Assembly (NCBI GenBank): GCA_963820035.1
Contig: CAWFYK010000001.1
Span: forward strand, 310,001 to 374,000
Direction of reading: 5' to 3'
Source of the DNA: JAWWPG01 sp963820035
GTDB lineage: Bacteria; Actinomycetota; Actinomycetes; Propionibacteriales; Nocardioidaceae
Length of the DNA stretch: 64,000 nucleotides
The notes under the pieces are model-generated. The model was not told the origin of the DNA and did not search any database. It saw nothing but the letters and a program-made list of their open reading frames with translations. Positions 43,778-52,734 of the stretch are shown here, piece by piece; positions within the stretch are counted from its first letter, which is position 1, and each line of letters opens with the position of its first letter. A program made the position numbers and the translations under genes.

Positions 43778-45592
43778 TCAGGTACGGAGCCGTTCCGCGG
43801 CACGACGGGCCAGCGCGATGAACGCAGCCTGCGTCATGTCTGCGGTCGGGGCGGGAGTGAACGTCAGCTGCGCCACCTGTCCACCTCGACGCACCAGCGC
43901 CATCCGGACCAGCTGCGGCGGTCCCTTGGTCTCAGTCCGGCTGAGCTCCCAGACCCGTCCGTTCGTGCGGTGGGCGGAGAAGGACGTCGAGCGCTCAACG
44001 CTGAGCCTGTTCTGCCGACTGTGACACGAGCGGACGTTGTCGGCGACGTTGTGGACGAAGCCGCGGGCGGCGCTGGGGTCCGGGAAGGAGCCGATCGTCT
44101 CGGTCACGCCGAAGGAGGCGGGGAGCTTCGTCGCGTGCGGAATGCGGTACGTCGCCGAGCTGACCGTGCCGGCCCCTCCCTTGCCGAAGTCGGCGACGTC
44201 GCACGCGGTCGCCGACGGATTGCCCGCCACCGTTCTCGGAATGGTGCCGTCCCAGGGCGGCACGATCGCGCCGACCAGTGGCAGGTCGACCAGCGACAGG
44301 AAGCCGCCGGTCGCGTCCACGCTCGGCGGTGGGGATGCCATGACCCGGTATGGCGGCGGCCCGCAGCCGGGCGACCCCTTCCGACATACGCCGTGCACGG
44401 TGTCAGCGACGAGGCGCACCAGCGCGTCCGGGCTGAAGGTCAGTGGGCGTCCCGGAGCCGAGGCCGCCGACAGCGTGGTCACCGTCGCACCCGACTGCGC
44501 GATCACGACGGACATGGTGACCACTCCACCCGGGGCAGGAGCGCGCAGCGTGAACATCTGCGCGCGGTTGCCGAGCCCATGGACGACGGCGTAGTCGACG
44601 AGCTGGTGAGCGCGGCACCCGGCGAAGCCCTCCACCACCTGACGGAAGGCCCGGTGGGCCTCCGCGCCAGTAGGCGCTCCTTGCAGCACCTCCCGGACGA
44701 GTCCGTCGATCCGGCTGTCCGTCGCGACGTATGCGCTCACCCAGGTCACGTTGGGTGGTGGGTTGGCAGCCGCGGCGACACACGCGCCGTAGACGCTGGT
44801 GCGCGTCGGGATGGCCACGCGAGGAAGTGGCCGCCATCTCGTCCCCGAGCCGGCCTGGTCGAGCTGGTGGGACGTCAGCAGGGTGTCATACCCGAGAGGA
44901 GGTGTCGCCGGCTGAGACGGCTCGGTCGACGTGGGCGACGTGGTGGGTGGTGCCACCCGGGGCGGGGAAGCGAGCGGGCGGGCCGCCGTGACGGCCCCGG
45001 CCCCGGCGGCGACGGCCACGAGCGTCAGGCCCAGCAGCCCGGTGAGCGCCCAGCGCCGGTGGGTGCCCGACCGCTCGATATCCGCGGCCGCCGGCATCGT
45101 CCGGCTCCGCAGGTCGTCACCGAGTCGCGACAGCCGCTCCTGTAGCCCGGTCGGTGTGCTGTCGATGCCCGCGCTGTGCAGGAAGCTGGCGGTCCGGGCC
45201 AGCGCCTGCTCGGCGGCCGCATCGGTCAGCCCCACCTCGCGGGCAGCCGGTGCGAGGTCCTGCTGGCCCAGCCGGCGTACCACGAGCAGCCGCCTGCTGG
45301 TGCGGTCGAGAGCCGTGAGGGCGGTCAGCAGCCGCCGGTTGTCCTCGGACCCCGCCCGCCGCGGCCGGGTGACCTGCGGCCGGCTGTCCAGGCGCTTGAC
45401 CGCACGGTCGCGCACCCACCTGTCGATGCTCGCGAGACCGGAGAGGCGGTGCCAGTGCTGGCTGGCCGAGATGAAGGCCTCCTCGAGAGCGTCCTCGGCA
45501 GCATCGGCATCCCCGCAGTAGGCGTAGAGCTGCAGCAACAGGCGCTGATGGGACTCCGCATAGGCGTCGTCGAACGCGGTGAGACGCGACAA
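43778..45592 (-). CDS. Sigma-70-like domain fused to membrane helix and secreted domain
   Basis: About 604 residues. Residues 1-165 look like an ECF sigma factor: a region 2-like FDDAYAESHQRLLLQLYAYC, then ALEEAFISASQHWHRLSGLA, and a weak region 4-like segment (ALDRTSRRLLVVRRLGQQDL). One membrane helix follows near residue 200 (WALTGLLGLTLVAVAAGAGA), then a Pro/Thr-rich linker and about 370 outside residues with several cysteines. Start uncertain: TTG at 45592 has GAGGAG nine bases upstream; GTG at 45667 is the alternative. The open frame to 45973 overlaps the divergent perM. Confidence 0.75.
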   Translation of the reverse strand: MSRLTAFDDAYAESHQRLLLQLYAYCGDADAAEDALEEAFISASQHWHRLSGLASIDRWVRDRAVKRLDSRPQVTRPRRAGSEDNRRLLTALTALDRTSRRLLVVRRLGQQDLAPAAREVGLTDAAAEQALARTASFLHSAGIDSTPTGLQERLSRLGDDLRSRTMPAAADIERSGTHRRWALTGLLGLTLVAVAAGAGAVTAARPLASPPRVAPPTTSPTSTEPSQPATPPLGYDTLLTSHQLDQAGSGTRWRPLPRVAIPTRTSVYGACVAAAANPPPNVTWVSAYVATDSRIDGLVREVLQGAPTGAEAHRAFRQVVEGFAGCRAHQLVDYAVVHGLGNRAQMFTLRAPAPGGVVTMSVVIAQSGATVTTLSAASAPGRPLTFSPDALVRLVADTVHGVCRKGSPGCGPPPYRVMASPPPSVDATGGFLSLVDLPLVGAIVPPWDGTIPRTVAGNPSATACDVADFGKGGAGTVSSATYRIPHATKLPASFGVTETIGSFPDPSAARGFVHNVADNVRSCHSRQNRLSVERSTSFSAHRTNGRVWELSRTETKGPPQLVRMALVRRGGQVAQLTFTPAPTADMTQAAFIALARRAAERLRT

Positions 45593-45731
45593 AGAACGGC
45601 GCTCCTCAGGCGGGGGACAAGGTTGGCTCTGTCGTATGACGGTAGACGATCTTCGTGACGGAGCCACATCCGTGCTGTGAGCAGCCGGGTCGCGGCGTGT
45701 CAGCCGGGATTGCGGCTGGCCCTCCGCGACG

Positions 45732-47177
45732 ATGGTCGCGATGACCGATGTCTTGTCGCGACCGATCCTTCGGGTAACGCCGACGGCGACGCCTCCGGCC
45801 CGGCCGGTGGCGCTCGTGGGCGCTCTCGGAGCGGCAGCTGTCGCCCTCGCCGGTCTGCTGCTCTGTCTTGGCGTGAGCACCACGGGCTGGTTCGCCGCCG
45901 ACAGCGGTTCCTTCGCCCAGGCCATCGGCGTCGGAGCGCTGGGCTGGCTCGTCGGTAGCGGCTCCGGACTCACCGGCGGCGGGGTCCTGGTGCACGCCGT
46001 GCCGCTGGGCTACCTCCTGGCCGCCGCCTATGCCCTGTTCCGGGTCGGTCGGTGGGCCGGCGCCACGTCCCGGGTCGAGTCATGGCAGGACCTCGCCGTC
46101 GGATCGCTTGCCATGTGTGGTGCCTATGCCGGGGTCGGTTTGGTGACGGCTCTGGTGACGAACGTCGGCGGCGTCCATGCTCCCGGAGCCAGGGTGGTGG
46201 GTGCCTTCGTGCTCACCGCCGGAGTCTTCGGCGGGGCTGGACTGCTCCGCGGCTCCGGGCGCGACGAAGCTCTGCTGGCTCGGCTTCCCGGCGGCGTGCG
46301 GGCCTCCCTCGTGGGCGGTATCGCCGGCGCGCTTGCCATGGTGTGCGTGAGCGCCCTCGTGTTCGTCGCCTCGATGGTGGCCCACTTCTCGACCGCGGAC
46401 ACCCTCGCCGATGGCATGCATGCCGGTGTGGTCGGGGGCGCCATCCTGGCGCTCATCGGCGCGGCGGTGGTCCCCAACGCGGTGCTGTGCGCCGGCGCTT
46501 TCGTGGTGGGCCCCGGTTTCGCTGTCGGCGGTGGCACCCAGGTCTCCCCGAGCGGGGTCCATCTCGGTCTGCTGCCGGACTTCCCGGTGCTTGCTGCCTT
46601 GCCGCAGTCGACGGATGCCTGGTGGCTGCCAGTTCTGGTCGTCGTCCCGCTGATGGCGGGTGGGGTCGCCGGGCTGGTGGCGACCAGGAGGTATGCCGTC
46701 GGCGGCGTGGACCGGGCGGCGCTCTGGGGGGTGCTCGCGGGTCTCATCGGGGGCACCTGCTTCGGGCTCATGACGTTCTTCGCAACCGGCGCCGTCGGTC
46801 CTGGCCGGCTGGAGCACATCGGTCCGGATGTGTTGCTCACGACCCTCGTGTCCGCCGCCGCGTTTGCGCTCGGCGGTGCCGTGGCGGCCGCCGCCCGGAC
46901 CTGGCGGGCCGGGGCTCGCACGTCTCCCGGTGGACGTTCGTGGCGGCGGCTGCTGCCGAGCCGAGGCAGCGGCGCAGCCGCCGACCCCGGCGCCGGGGCC
47001 GCCCCAGTCGCCGCGCCCGCTGCGGGGGAGTCGGTCGCGGCGGAGCCTGCTGTGACGGAGTCCGCCGTCGTCGACGGAGTCGAGGCAGGACCCGCAGCTG
47101 CCGAGCCGGTGGCCGTAGCCGACCCGGCCGACGACGAGGTGACCCAGCAGATCGGCACGCCGACCGAGTCCGACTGA
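45732..47177 (+). CDS. perM: DUF6350 membrane protein, PerM-like
   Basis: 481 residues, about ten membrane segments (for example VALVGALGAAAVALAGLLLC and GGIAGALAMVCVSALVFVAS) and an Ala/Glu/Pro-rich cytoplasmic tail from about residue 400. Order sucCD, this gene, purN, purH matches M. tuberculosis, where PerM supports cell division and persistence. An ATG at 45741 is an alternative start. Confidence 0.85.
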   Translation: MVAMTDVLSRPILRVTPTATPPARPVALVGALGAAAVALAGLLLCLGVSTTGWFAADSGSFAQAIGVGALGWLVGSGSGLTGGGVLVHAVPLGYLLAAAYALFRVGRWAGATSRVESWQDLAVGSLAMCGAYAGVGLVTALVTNVGGVHAPGARVVGAFVLTAGVFGGAGLLRGSGRDEALLARLPGGVRASLVGGIAGALAMVCVSALVFVASMVAHFSTADTLADGMHAGVVGGAILALIGAAVVPNAVLCAGAFVVGPGFAVGGGTQVSPSGVHLGLLPDFPVLAALPQSTDAWWLPVLVVVPLMAGGVAGLVATRRYAVGGVDRAALWGVLAGLIGGTCFGLMTFFATGAVGPGRLEHIGPDVLLTTLVSAAAFALGGAVAAAARTWRAGARTSPGGRSWRRLLPSRGSGAAADPGAGAAPVAAPAAGESVAAEPAVTESAVVDGVEAGPAAAEPVAVADPADDEVTQQIGTPTESD

Positions 47178-47253
47178 CCGGTGCCGCGACCCGGTCGCTA
47201 TCGTGGGCGCCGTCACGTCCGTTGAGCACTCGCTCGCAACCGGAAGGGCTCCG

Positions 47254-47859
47254 GTGCCCGCTCGCCTCGTCGTCCTGGTCTCCGGGACAGGCACCAACCT
47301 GCAGGCGCTCCTCGACGCATCCGCCGACCCCGCCTACGGCGCCCTGGTCGTCGCGGTGGGCGCCGACCGGGCCGGCACACTCGCGCAGCAGCGCGCCACT
47401 GACGCCGGGGTGCCGACGTTCGTGCTGCCCCTTCCGTCGTTCGCGACCCGGACCGACTGGGACCGGGCCCTGACCGAGGAGGTCGCTCGCCACGAGCCTG
47501 ACCTCGTCGTGTTGGCGGGCTTCCTGAAGCTCGTCGGGCCGCCGTTCCTGGATCGGTTCGGCGGGCGTTTGGTCAACACCCATAACGCGCTGTTGCCGTC
47601 GTTCCCCGGCATCCACGGCCCGAGAGATGCTCTTGCCTACGGCGTCAAGGTCACCGGCGCCACGCTGTTCGTCGTCGACGCGGGGGTCGACACGGGCGTC
47701 GTCGTCGACCAGGTCGCCGTACGCGTGGAGGACGACGATGACGTCGAGTCGCTGACCGGGCGGATCAAGGCCGCGGAGCGGGCGATGCTCGTGGACTGTG
47801 TGGGCCGGATGGCCCGCGAAGGATTCACCGTCACCGGAAGGAAGGTCACGATCCCGTGA
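47254..47859 (+). CDS. purN: Phosphoribosylglycinamide formyltransferase
   Basis: Transfers formyl from 10-formyl-THF to GAR. 201 residues from the GTG at 47254, chosen because GGAAGGG lies just upstream and VPARLVVLVSGTGTNLQALL is the family start; a GTG at 47203 would add 17 residues. Active-site stretch HNALLPSFPGIHGPRDALAY and metal-side VVDAGVDTGVVVDQ are intact. Overlaps purH by GTGA. Confidence 0.95.
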   Translation: MPARLVVLVSGTGTNLQALLDASADPAYGALVVAVGADRAGTLAQQRATDAGVPTFVLPLPSFATRTDWDRALTEEVARHEPDLVVLAGFLKLVGPPFLDRFGGRLVNTHNALLPSFPGIHGPRDALAYGVKVTGATLFVVDAGVDTGVVVDQVAVRVEDDDDVESLTGRIKAAERAMLVDCVGRMAREGFTVTGRKVTIP

Positions 47860-49415
47860 GCGACGACAAGCGGCCGATCAGACGCGCCCTCATCTCCGTC
47901 TACGACAAGGACCGCCTCGAGGAGGTGGCGGCGGCTCTCTCCGCTGCCGGCGTCGCGATCGTCTCGACGGGGTCCACCGCGGCGCGCATTGCTGCGACCG
48001 GGACGGCCGTCACGCCCGTGGAGGAGCTGACCGGGTTCCCGGAGTGCCTCGACGGGCGGGTCAAGACCCTGCACCCGCGGGTGCATGCCGCGATCCTGGC
48101 CGACCTTCGGCTGGAGTCGCACGCCACCCAGCTCGAGGAGCTCGGCATCGAGCCGTTCGACCTGGTGATCTCGAACCTCTACCCGTTCCGCGAGACGGTG
48201 ATGTCGGGCGCCTCCTCCGACGAGTGCGTCGAGCAGATCGACATCGGCGGGCCGTCGATGGTCCGCGCGGCGGCCAAGAACCACCCGTCGGTCGCCGTCG
48301 TGACGTCGCCCAGCCAGTACGACGAGCTGCTGGCCGCGCTGGCGTCGGGTGGCTACACGCTGACGCAGCGACGGCGGCTCGCCGCCGAGGCCTTCGCGCA
48401 CACCGCGTCGTACGACGTCGCCGTGGCAGCCTGGATGGGCCTCGCGCTGGCCGACACCAGCGACGGAACCGGCTTCCCCGCCTGGACCGGGGCGACGTGG
48501 GAGCGGTCGGCGGTCCTGCGCTACGGCGAGAACCCGCACCAGCGGGCGGCGCTCTACCGGCACTGGCGCGGTGGCCTGGCCGACGCCGAACAGCTCCACG
48601 GCAAGGAGATGTCCTACAACAACTACGTCGACACCGACGCGGCCCGGCGTACGGCCTTCGACTACGGCGACCCGGCCGTGGCGATCATCAAGCACGCGAA
48701 CCCCTGCGGCATCGCCGTCGGCACCGACGTGGCGGAGGCGCACCGCCGGGCACACGCGTGTGATCCGGTCTCCGCGTTCGGCGGGGTGATCGCCGCCAAC
48801 CGCCCGGTGTCGCTGGCGATGGCCGAACAGGTTGCGGAGATCTTCACTGAGGTCATCGTGGCGCCGGCCTACGACGAAGGGGCGGTGGAGGTGTTGGCGC
48901 GCAAGAAGAACATTCGGGTGCTCGTCTGCCCGCCGGACTCGCATCCCGACCCGGTGGAGTTTCGGGGGATCAGCGGCGGGGTGCTCATGCAGACCGTCGA
49001 CCGGGTCGACGCCGAGGGTGACGACCCGAAGACCTGGACCCTCGCCAGCGGCCCGGCGGCCGACCAGGCGACGCTCAACGACCTGGCCTTCGCCTGGCGC
49101 GCCTGCCGAGCCGTCAAGTCGAACGCGATCCTGCTGGCGTCGGACGGAGCATCGGTCGGCATCGGGATGGGCCAGGTCAACCGCGTCGACTCCGCCCGGC
49201 TCGCGGTGTCACGAGCCGGGGAGCGGGCCGCCGGGTCCGTCGCCGCATCAGACGCCTACTTCCCCTTCCCGGACGGCCTCGAGGTACTGCTCGAGGCCGG
49301 CGTGCGGGCCGTCGTCCAGCCCGGAGGGTCGATCCGCGACGACGTCGTGGTGGCCGCGGCCGAGGCGGCCGGCGTGACGATGTACCTGACCGGCTCCCGG
49401 CACTTCTACCACTGA
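47856..49415 (+). CDS. purH: AICAR transformylase / IMP cyclohydrolase
   Basis: 519 residues, bifunctional last steps of IMP synthesis. The cyclohydrolase domain has ALISVYDKDRLEEVAAALSA and GRVKTLHPRVHAAILADL. The transformylase domain has LRYGENPHQRAALYR, IIKHANPCGIAVGTDVAEAH and the C-terminal QPGGSIRDDVVVAAAEAAGV. It uses 10-formyl-THF, linking it to folD and the C1 genes just downstream. Confidence 0.97.
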   Translation: MSDDKRPIRRALISVYDKDRLEEVAAALSAAGVAIVSTGSTAARIAATGTAVTPVEELTGFPECLDGRVKTLHPRVHAAILADLRLESHATQLEELGIEPFDLVISNLYPFRETVMSGASSDECVEQIDIGGPSMVRAAAKNHPSVAVVTSPSQYDELLAALASGGYTLTQRRRLAAEAFAHTASYDVAVAAWMGLALADTSDGTGFPAWTGATWERSAVLRYGENPHQRAALYRHWRGGLADAEQLHGKEMSYNNYVDTDAARRTAFDYGDPAVAIIKHANPCGIAVGTDVAEAHRRAHACDPVSAFGGVIAANRPVSLAMAEQVAEIFTEVIVAPAYDEGAVEVLARKKNIRVLVCPPDSHPDPVEFRGISGGVLMQTVDRVDAEGDDPKTWTLASGPAADQATLNDLAFAWRACRAVKSNAILLASDGASVGIGMGQVNRVDSARLAVSRAGERAAGSVAASDAYFPFPDGLEVLLEAGVRAVVQPGGSIRDDVVVAAAEAAGVTMYLTGSRHFYH

Positions 49416-49450
49416 CCCGATCCTGGTTTCCCCGCCGCCCCCATCCCCGG

Positions 49451-49505
49451 AATTGCGGGAAAACGCAGGTTTTCAGCGCCCTGAAACCTGCGTTTTCCCG
49501 CAATT
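49451..49505. repeat. Family C 55-bp palindrome, copy 2
   Basis: Perfect 22-bp arms (left begins AATTGCGGGAAAACGCAGGT; right ends TTTTCCCGCAATT) around an 11-base loop. It lies between purH and the convergent DUF559 gene, so it could end transcription in both directions. Flank CGCGGCCGGGG matches that of copy 1. Confidence 0.95.
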
Positions 49506-49521
49506 CGCGGCCGGGGAAGGC

Positions 49522-50544
49522 TCAGGAGACGCGCGCTTTGCGGCCGCGCAGCGGGCGGTTGAAGCGAGCCAGCCTTCGCCACAACCTGGCGCGACCTTCC
49601 GCCGACAGGCTCGACTCCCCGACGCGTGGCCGCCATCCCGCGAGTCGACCGACCTCGTGCGGGACGCCGAGTGCCTCCTCGGCATCGCGAAGGACCCGGT
49701 CGGGGTTGCCGAGGATCTCCTTGGCGACATAGCCGTAACGTTCCCACCCCTCCCGGCTGAGCGCCTTCTCCCGGATCAGGTCGGCCTGGTGCTGCTCCCG
49801 TTCGCGGTGCACCCCTCCGTCGTACTCCGGCAGCCGCCGGGTGCCGTTGACCCTCAGGTCGGCGCGCGCGATGAACGCCCCCTGCGGGTCCAGGATCGTG
49901 ACCTGCGGCTCGACGGCGATCCCGCAGGTCACGTGCAATAGCCGCAGCACGGTCTCCCAGGGCGACTCGCTCCGCCCGTCGCAGAGCTGGAGCGCCTGGC
50001 GCAGTCGAGGCAGCCCTCGCTGGCGGGATCGGATGGCCGCCTCGAGACTGGCCGGGCTGCAAAGCCGCCTCTGGAATGTGTTGTCGAGGGCGACGACCAG
50101 GTCAATGAGGCTCAGGTCCTCGGCCAGCTGGCCGAGACAGACCTCCGGGGGTACGACGGGTATGTCGGCAACGCTGACCGGCGGTGGCAGTGCGCCGCGA
50201 CTGCGGAAGACATAGCAGCCGGCCCGCTCCGGCCGGAGCCGACCCGGCGGCACCACGGCTAGCAGAGGGAGCCACGACGGCAGGCTCGGTACGGGGATCC
50301 CGTAGAGGAGGGCCGCCGATAGGTGAGCGATCGCGGCGTCGGCCGGCAACAGCCGGGCCAGTCTCGCGTACCTGAGGGAGAGCGGCACGTCCTCATCGAC
50401 GGCCGGCTGGGGTGCGTAGAGACCGTGACTGACGCGGCTCCAGCCGGGGCCGTTGAGCCGACCGCGGGTGACTCCGTGCGCCAGCGCCTCTCGGGTGCGC
50501 AGGACGTCGCTCTGTGGACCTTCCGGCATCATGCCTCTTGCCAT
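49522..50544 (-). CDS. DUF559 / AbiEi-like protein 2
   Basis: About 340 residues. N-terminal antitoxin-like helix-turn-helix (VLRTREALAHGVTRGRL, then RVSHGLYAPQP) and a C-terminal DUF559-like region (RRLPEYDGGVHREREQHQAD, then LSREGWERYGYVAKEILGNP). The catalytic region is more diverged than in the copy at 3637-4539. Starts possible at 50544, 50532 and 50529; longer frames run antisense to folD. No toxin gene adjacent. A family C palindrome lies at its 3' end. Confidence 0.75.
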   Translation of the reverse strand: MARGMMPEGPQSDVLRTREALAHGVTRGRLNGPGWSRVSHGLYAPQPAVDEDVPLSLRYARLARLLPADAAIAHLSAALLYGIPVPSLPSWLPLLAVVPPGRLRPERAGCYVFRSRGALPPPVSVADIPVVPPEVCLGQLAEDLSLIDLVVALDNTFQRRLCSPASLEAAIRSRQRGLPRLRQALQLCDGRSESPWETVLRLLHVTCGIAVEPQVTILDPQGAFIARADLRVNGTRRLPEYDGGVHREREQHQADLIREKALSREGWERYGYVAKEILGNPDRVLRDAEEALGVPHEVGRLAGWRPRVGESSLSAEGRARLWRRLARFNRPLRGRKARVS

Positions 50545-50667
50545 GTCGGGAGCCTGCCTGGCGGGAGCAGCCACGAAGGCCGACGATGGGATGCCTGTGC
50601 ACGGTGAACCCGGCGGCCCGGCGATTGGGGACGGGGCTGCCCGGGTGGGCGTGCGAGAATCCCCCTC

Positions 50668-51525
50668 GTGACCGCACAGATCCTCGACGGCAAGGCCACG
50701 GCCGCCGCAATCCTGGACGACCTCACCCACCGCGTCGCGCGTCTGGTGGACGCCGGCATCCGACCGGGCCTCGGGACCGTCCTCATCGGAGACGACCCCG
50801 GCAGCCAGGCCTACGTCGCCGGCAAGCACCGCGACTGCGCCAAGGTCGGGATCGCGTCGATTCGGGAGCATCATCGCGCCGACATCAGCCAGGACTTCCT
50901 CGAGGAGCGGATCGCGGCACTCAACGCCGACCCCGCCTGCACCGGGTTCATCGTCCAGCTGCCGCTGCCCGCGCATCTCGACACGCAGCGCGCACTGGAG
51001 CTCGTCGACCCCGCCAAGGATGTCGACGGGCTGCACCCGACCAACCTCGGGCGACTCGTGCTGATGTATGACGCGACACTGCCCTGCACCCCGCGCGGGA
51101 TCGTGGAGCTGCTCGCGGCCTACGACGTCCCGGTCAAGGGCGCCGACGTGTGTGTCGTCGGTCGTGGGGTCACGGTCGGCCGGCCGCTTGGGCTGCTGCT
51201 GACCCGCCGTACCGAGAATGCGACCGTCACGTTGTGCCACACCGGCACCCGCGACCTTGCCGGGCATCTTCGGCGGGCCGACATCATCGTGGCCGCCGCG
51301 GGCGTGGCCGGTCTCGTCGAGGCCGACATGGTCAAGCCAGGAGCGACCATCCTCGACGTCGGGACGTCTCGCGTCGACGGCAAGCTGGTGGGTGACGTCT
51401 CCGTCGCCGCCTACGAGGTTGCCGGCGCCGTTGCGCCGATGCCGGGAGGGGTGGGCCCGATGACCCGCGCCATGCTGCTCAGCAACGTCGTCGAGACGGC
51501 GGAACGCGCGGCCGCCTCGGCGTGA
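50668..51525 (+). CDS. folD: Methylene-THF dehydrogenase / methenyl-THF cyclohydrolase
   Basis: 285 residues, bifunctional. PGLGTVLIGDDPGSQAYVAG with the following KHRDCAKVGI holds the catalytic Lys; FIVQLPLPAHLD and NAD(P)-binding VVGRGVTVGRPLGLLL follow; the end has VAPMPGGVGPMTRAML. It interconverts 5,10-methylene-THF and 10-formyl-THF. Next to a methylene-THF reductase and a corrinoid methyltransferase operon it is placed to oxidise methyl carbon (inference). GTG start; GTGA overlap with the next gene. Confidence 0.96.
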   Translation: MTAQILDGKATAAAILDDLTHRVARLVDAGIRPGLGTVLIGDDPGSQAYVAGKHRDCAKVGIASIREHHRADISQDFLEERIAALNADPACTGFIVQLPLPAHLDTQRALELVDPAKDVDGLHPTNLGRLVLMYDATLPCTPRGIVELLAAYDVPVKGADVCVVGRGVTVGRPLGLLLTRRTENATVTLCHTGTRDLAGHLRRADIIVAAAGVAGLVEADMVKPGATILDVGTSRVDGKLVGDVSVAAYEVAGAVAPMPGGVGPMTRAMLLSNVVETAERAAASA

Positions 51526-51803
51526 ACTGGCTGAAGAAACCCTCGACGACGGGCGGGATCATCTATCTCGTCGTCGTGGGGATGCAGGTGGTCGGCCTGC
51601 TGCTCGTGGCGCTCGGACCCTGGCGGTCCGGGGTGACCGTGATGGGTCTCGGCTTCGGACTCGGTTTCGTGAGCCGGATGGTGCTGCCCGACGACCGGGC
51701 CGGGATGTTGCGGGTGCGGCGGCGGTTGCTCGACCTTGCCACGCTCGCGATGTGCTCCGGGACGCTGCTGGCGATGGCGATCCTGATCCCCAACCGGCCA
51801 TGA
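51522..51803 (+). CDS. DUF3017 membrane protein
   Basis: 93 residues, three membrane segments (GGIIYLVVVGMQVVGLLLVA; VTVMGLGFGLGFVSRMVL; LATLAMCSGTLLAMAILI). Actinobacterial family commonly found after folD. Role unknown. A short GC-rich stem (GACCA-ACC-TGGTC) follows its stop. Confidence 0.82.
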   Translation: MNWLKKPSTTGGIIYLVVVGMQVVGLLLVALGPWRSGVTVMGLGFGLGFVSRMVLPDDRAGMLRVRRRLLDLATLAMCSGTLLAMAILIPNRP

Positions 51804-51894
51804 CCAACCTGGTCGGCCCTGCTGCTTCCCAGCCCCTCTCGGGGTCATTAGAGTGTGGGACACCGTTGGTGCGTATGAAGAATCGGGTTGTTTG

Positions 51895-52734
51895 ATGCGC
51901 AACAGATCCGCCGATATCGACTGGGTGCAGCATGCCCTCACCCACGCCCGCTACGAAGTGCTGCCGACAGCGAAGATCGAGACGACCGTGGTCGGGTCGG
52001 TGCCACGCGATGTCACTCTCACCGTCACCGCCAGTGCCAACAAGGGAATCGCGGCCACGCTCGACCTCACCGAGCGGCTGATCGGCCACGGCTATCAGGT
52101 AGTGCCGCATCTGGCGGCCCGGATGATCTCCGGACGGGGCGAGCTCGCGGAGATCGTGGCCCGGCTGAAGGAGCTGGGCGTCGACAACGTCTTCTGCCCG
52201 GCCGGGGACGCCGACCCGCCCGCGGGCGACTACGTGGGGGCGCTCGCGCTGCTCGAGCATCTGTCCGAGATGGGCCGGCCGTTCGGGCACGTCGGCATCA
52301 CCGGCTATCCCGAGTCACACCCCGACATCGAGGATGACGTGGCCATCCAGTCGATGTGGGACAAGCGGCTGCACGCGACCTACATCGTCAGCAACCTGTG
52401 CTTCGACCCGGAGGTGATCAGCGGCTGGATTCGCCGGGTACGCCGCCGTGGCGTCGACCTTCCCGTGCTCGTCGGGCTGCCCGGGCCGGTCGAGCGCGCC
52501 AAGCTGCTGGCGATGGCCACCAAGATCGGGGTCGGTCAGTCGATGCGGTTCCTCAGCACGCACGTCGGCACCTTCGCCAGGATCGCCGCCCCGGGCGGTT
52601 ACAACCCGGAGAAGTTCCTCCACAAGGCCTCGCCGGTTCTCGGAGACCCGGCGATCCGGGTCGATGGCCTGCACCTCTTCACGTTCAACCAGGTGGCGGA
52701 GACGGAGAGCTGGCGGCAGGCCTTGCTGCGCTGA
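51895..52734 (+). CDS. Methylenetetrahydrofolate reductase
   Basis: 279 residues of the MetF/MTHFR fold. IETTVVGSVPRDVTLTVTAS, GHGYQVVPHLAARMISGRGE and NVFCPAGDADPPAGDY match the FAD- and folate-binding barrel, and GVGQSMRFLSTHVGTF lies near the end. Normally it reduces methylene-THF for methionine; beside a methyl-THF-producing corrinoid system it may run toward oxidation (inference). An in-frame GTG at 51853 is the alternative start; neither has a strong ribosome site. Its end overlaps the convergent DUF1638 frame by 136 bp. Confidence 0.85.
   Translation: MRNRSADIDWVQHALTHARYEVLPTAKIETTVVGSVPRDVTLTVTASANKGIAATLDLTERLIGHGYQVVPHLAARMISGRGELAEIVARLKELGVDNVFCPAGDADPPAGDYVGALALLEHLSEMGRPFGHVGITGYPESHPDIEDDVAIQSMWDKRLHATYIVSNLCFDPEVISGWIRRVRRRGVDLPVLVGLPGPVERAKLLAMATKIGVGQSMRFLSTHVGTFARIAAPGGYNPEKFLHKASPVLGDPAIRVDGLHLFTFNQVAETESWRQALLR

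Noticed and set aside
43633..43821. Possible 62-residue membrane protein after sucD
   Set aside because: TTG start without ribosome site and 44 bp overlap with the convergent sigma-like gene. One hydrophobic stretch alone is weak evidence.
45593..45973. Upstream part of the long frame containing the sigma-like protein
   Set aside because: It runs through the divergent perM coding region and contains no sigma-like sequence; a TTG with GAGGAG at 45592 is a better start.
51804..51850. Resemblance to the core of SRP RNA (CTGCTGCTTCCCAGCC)
   Set aside because: The conserved GGAAGGAAGCAGCC-type loop is absent on both strands and the region is too short; it is better read as a weak terminator after the DUF3017 gene.
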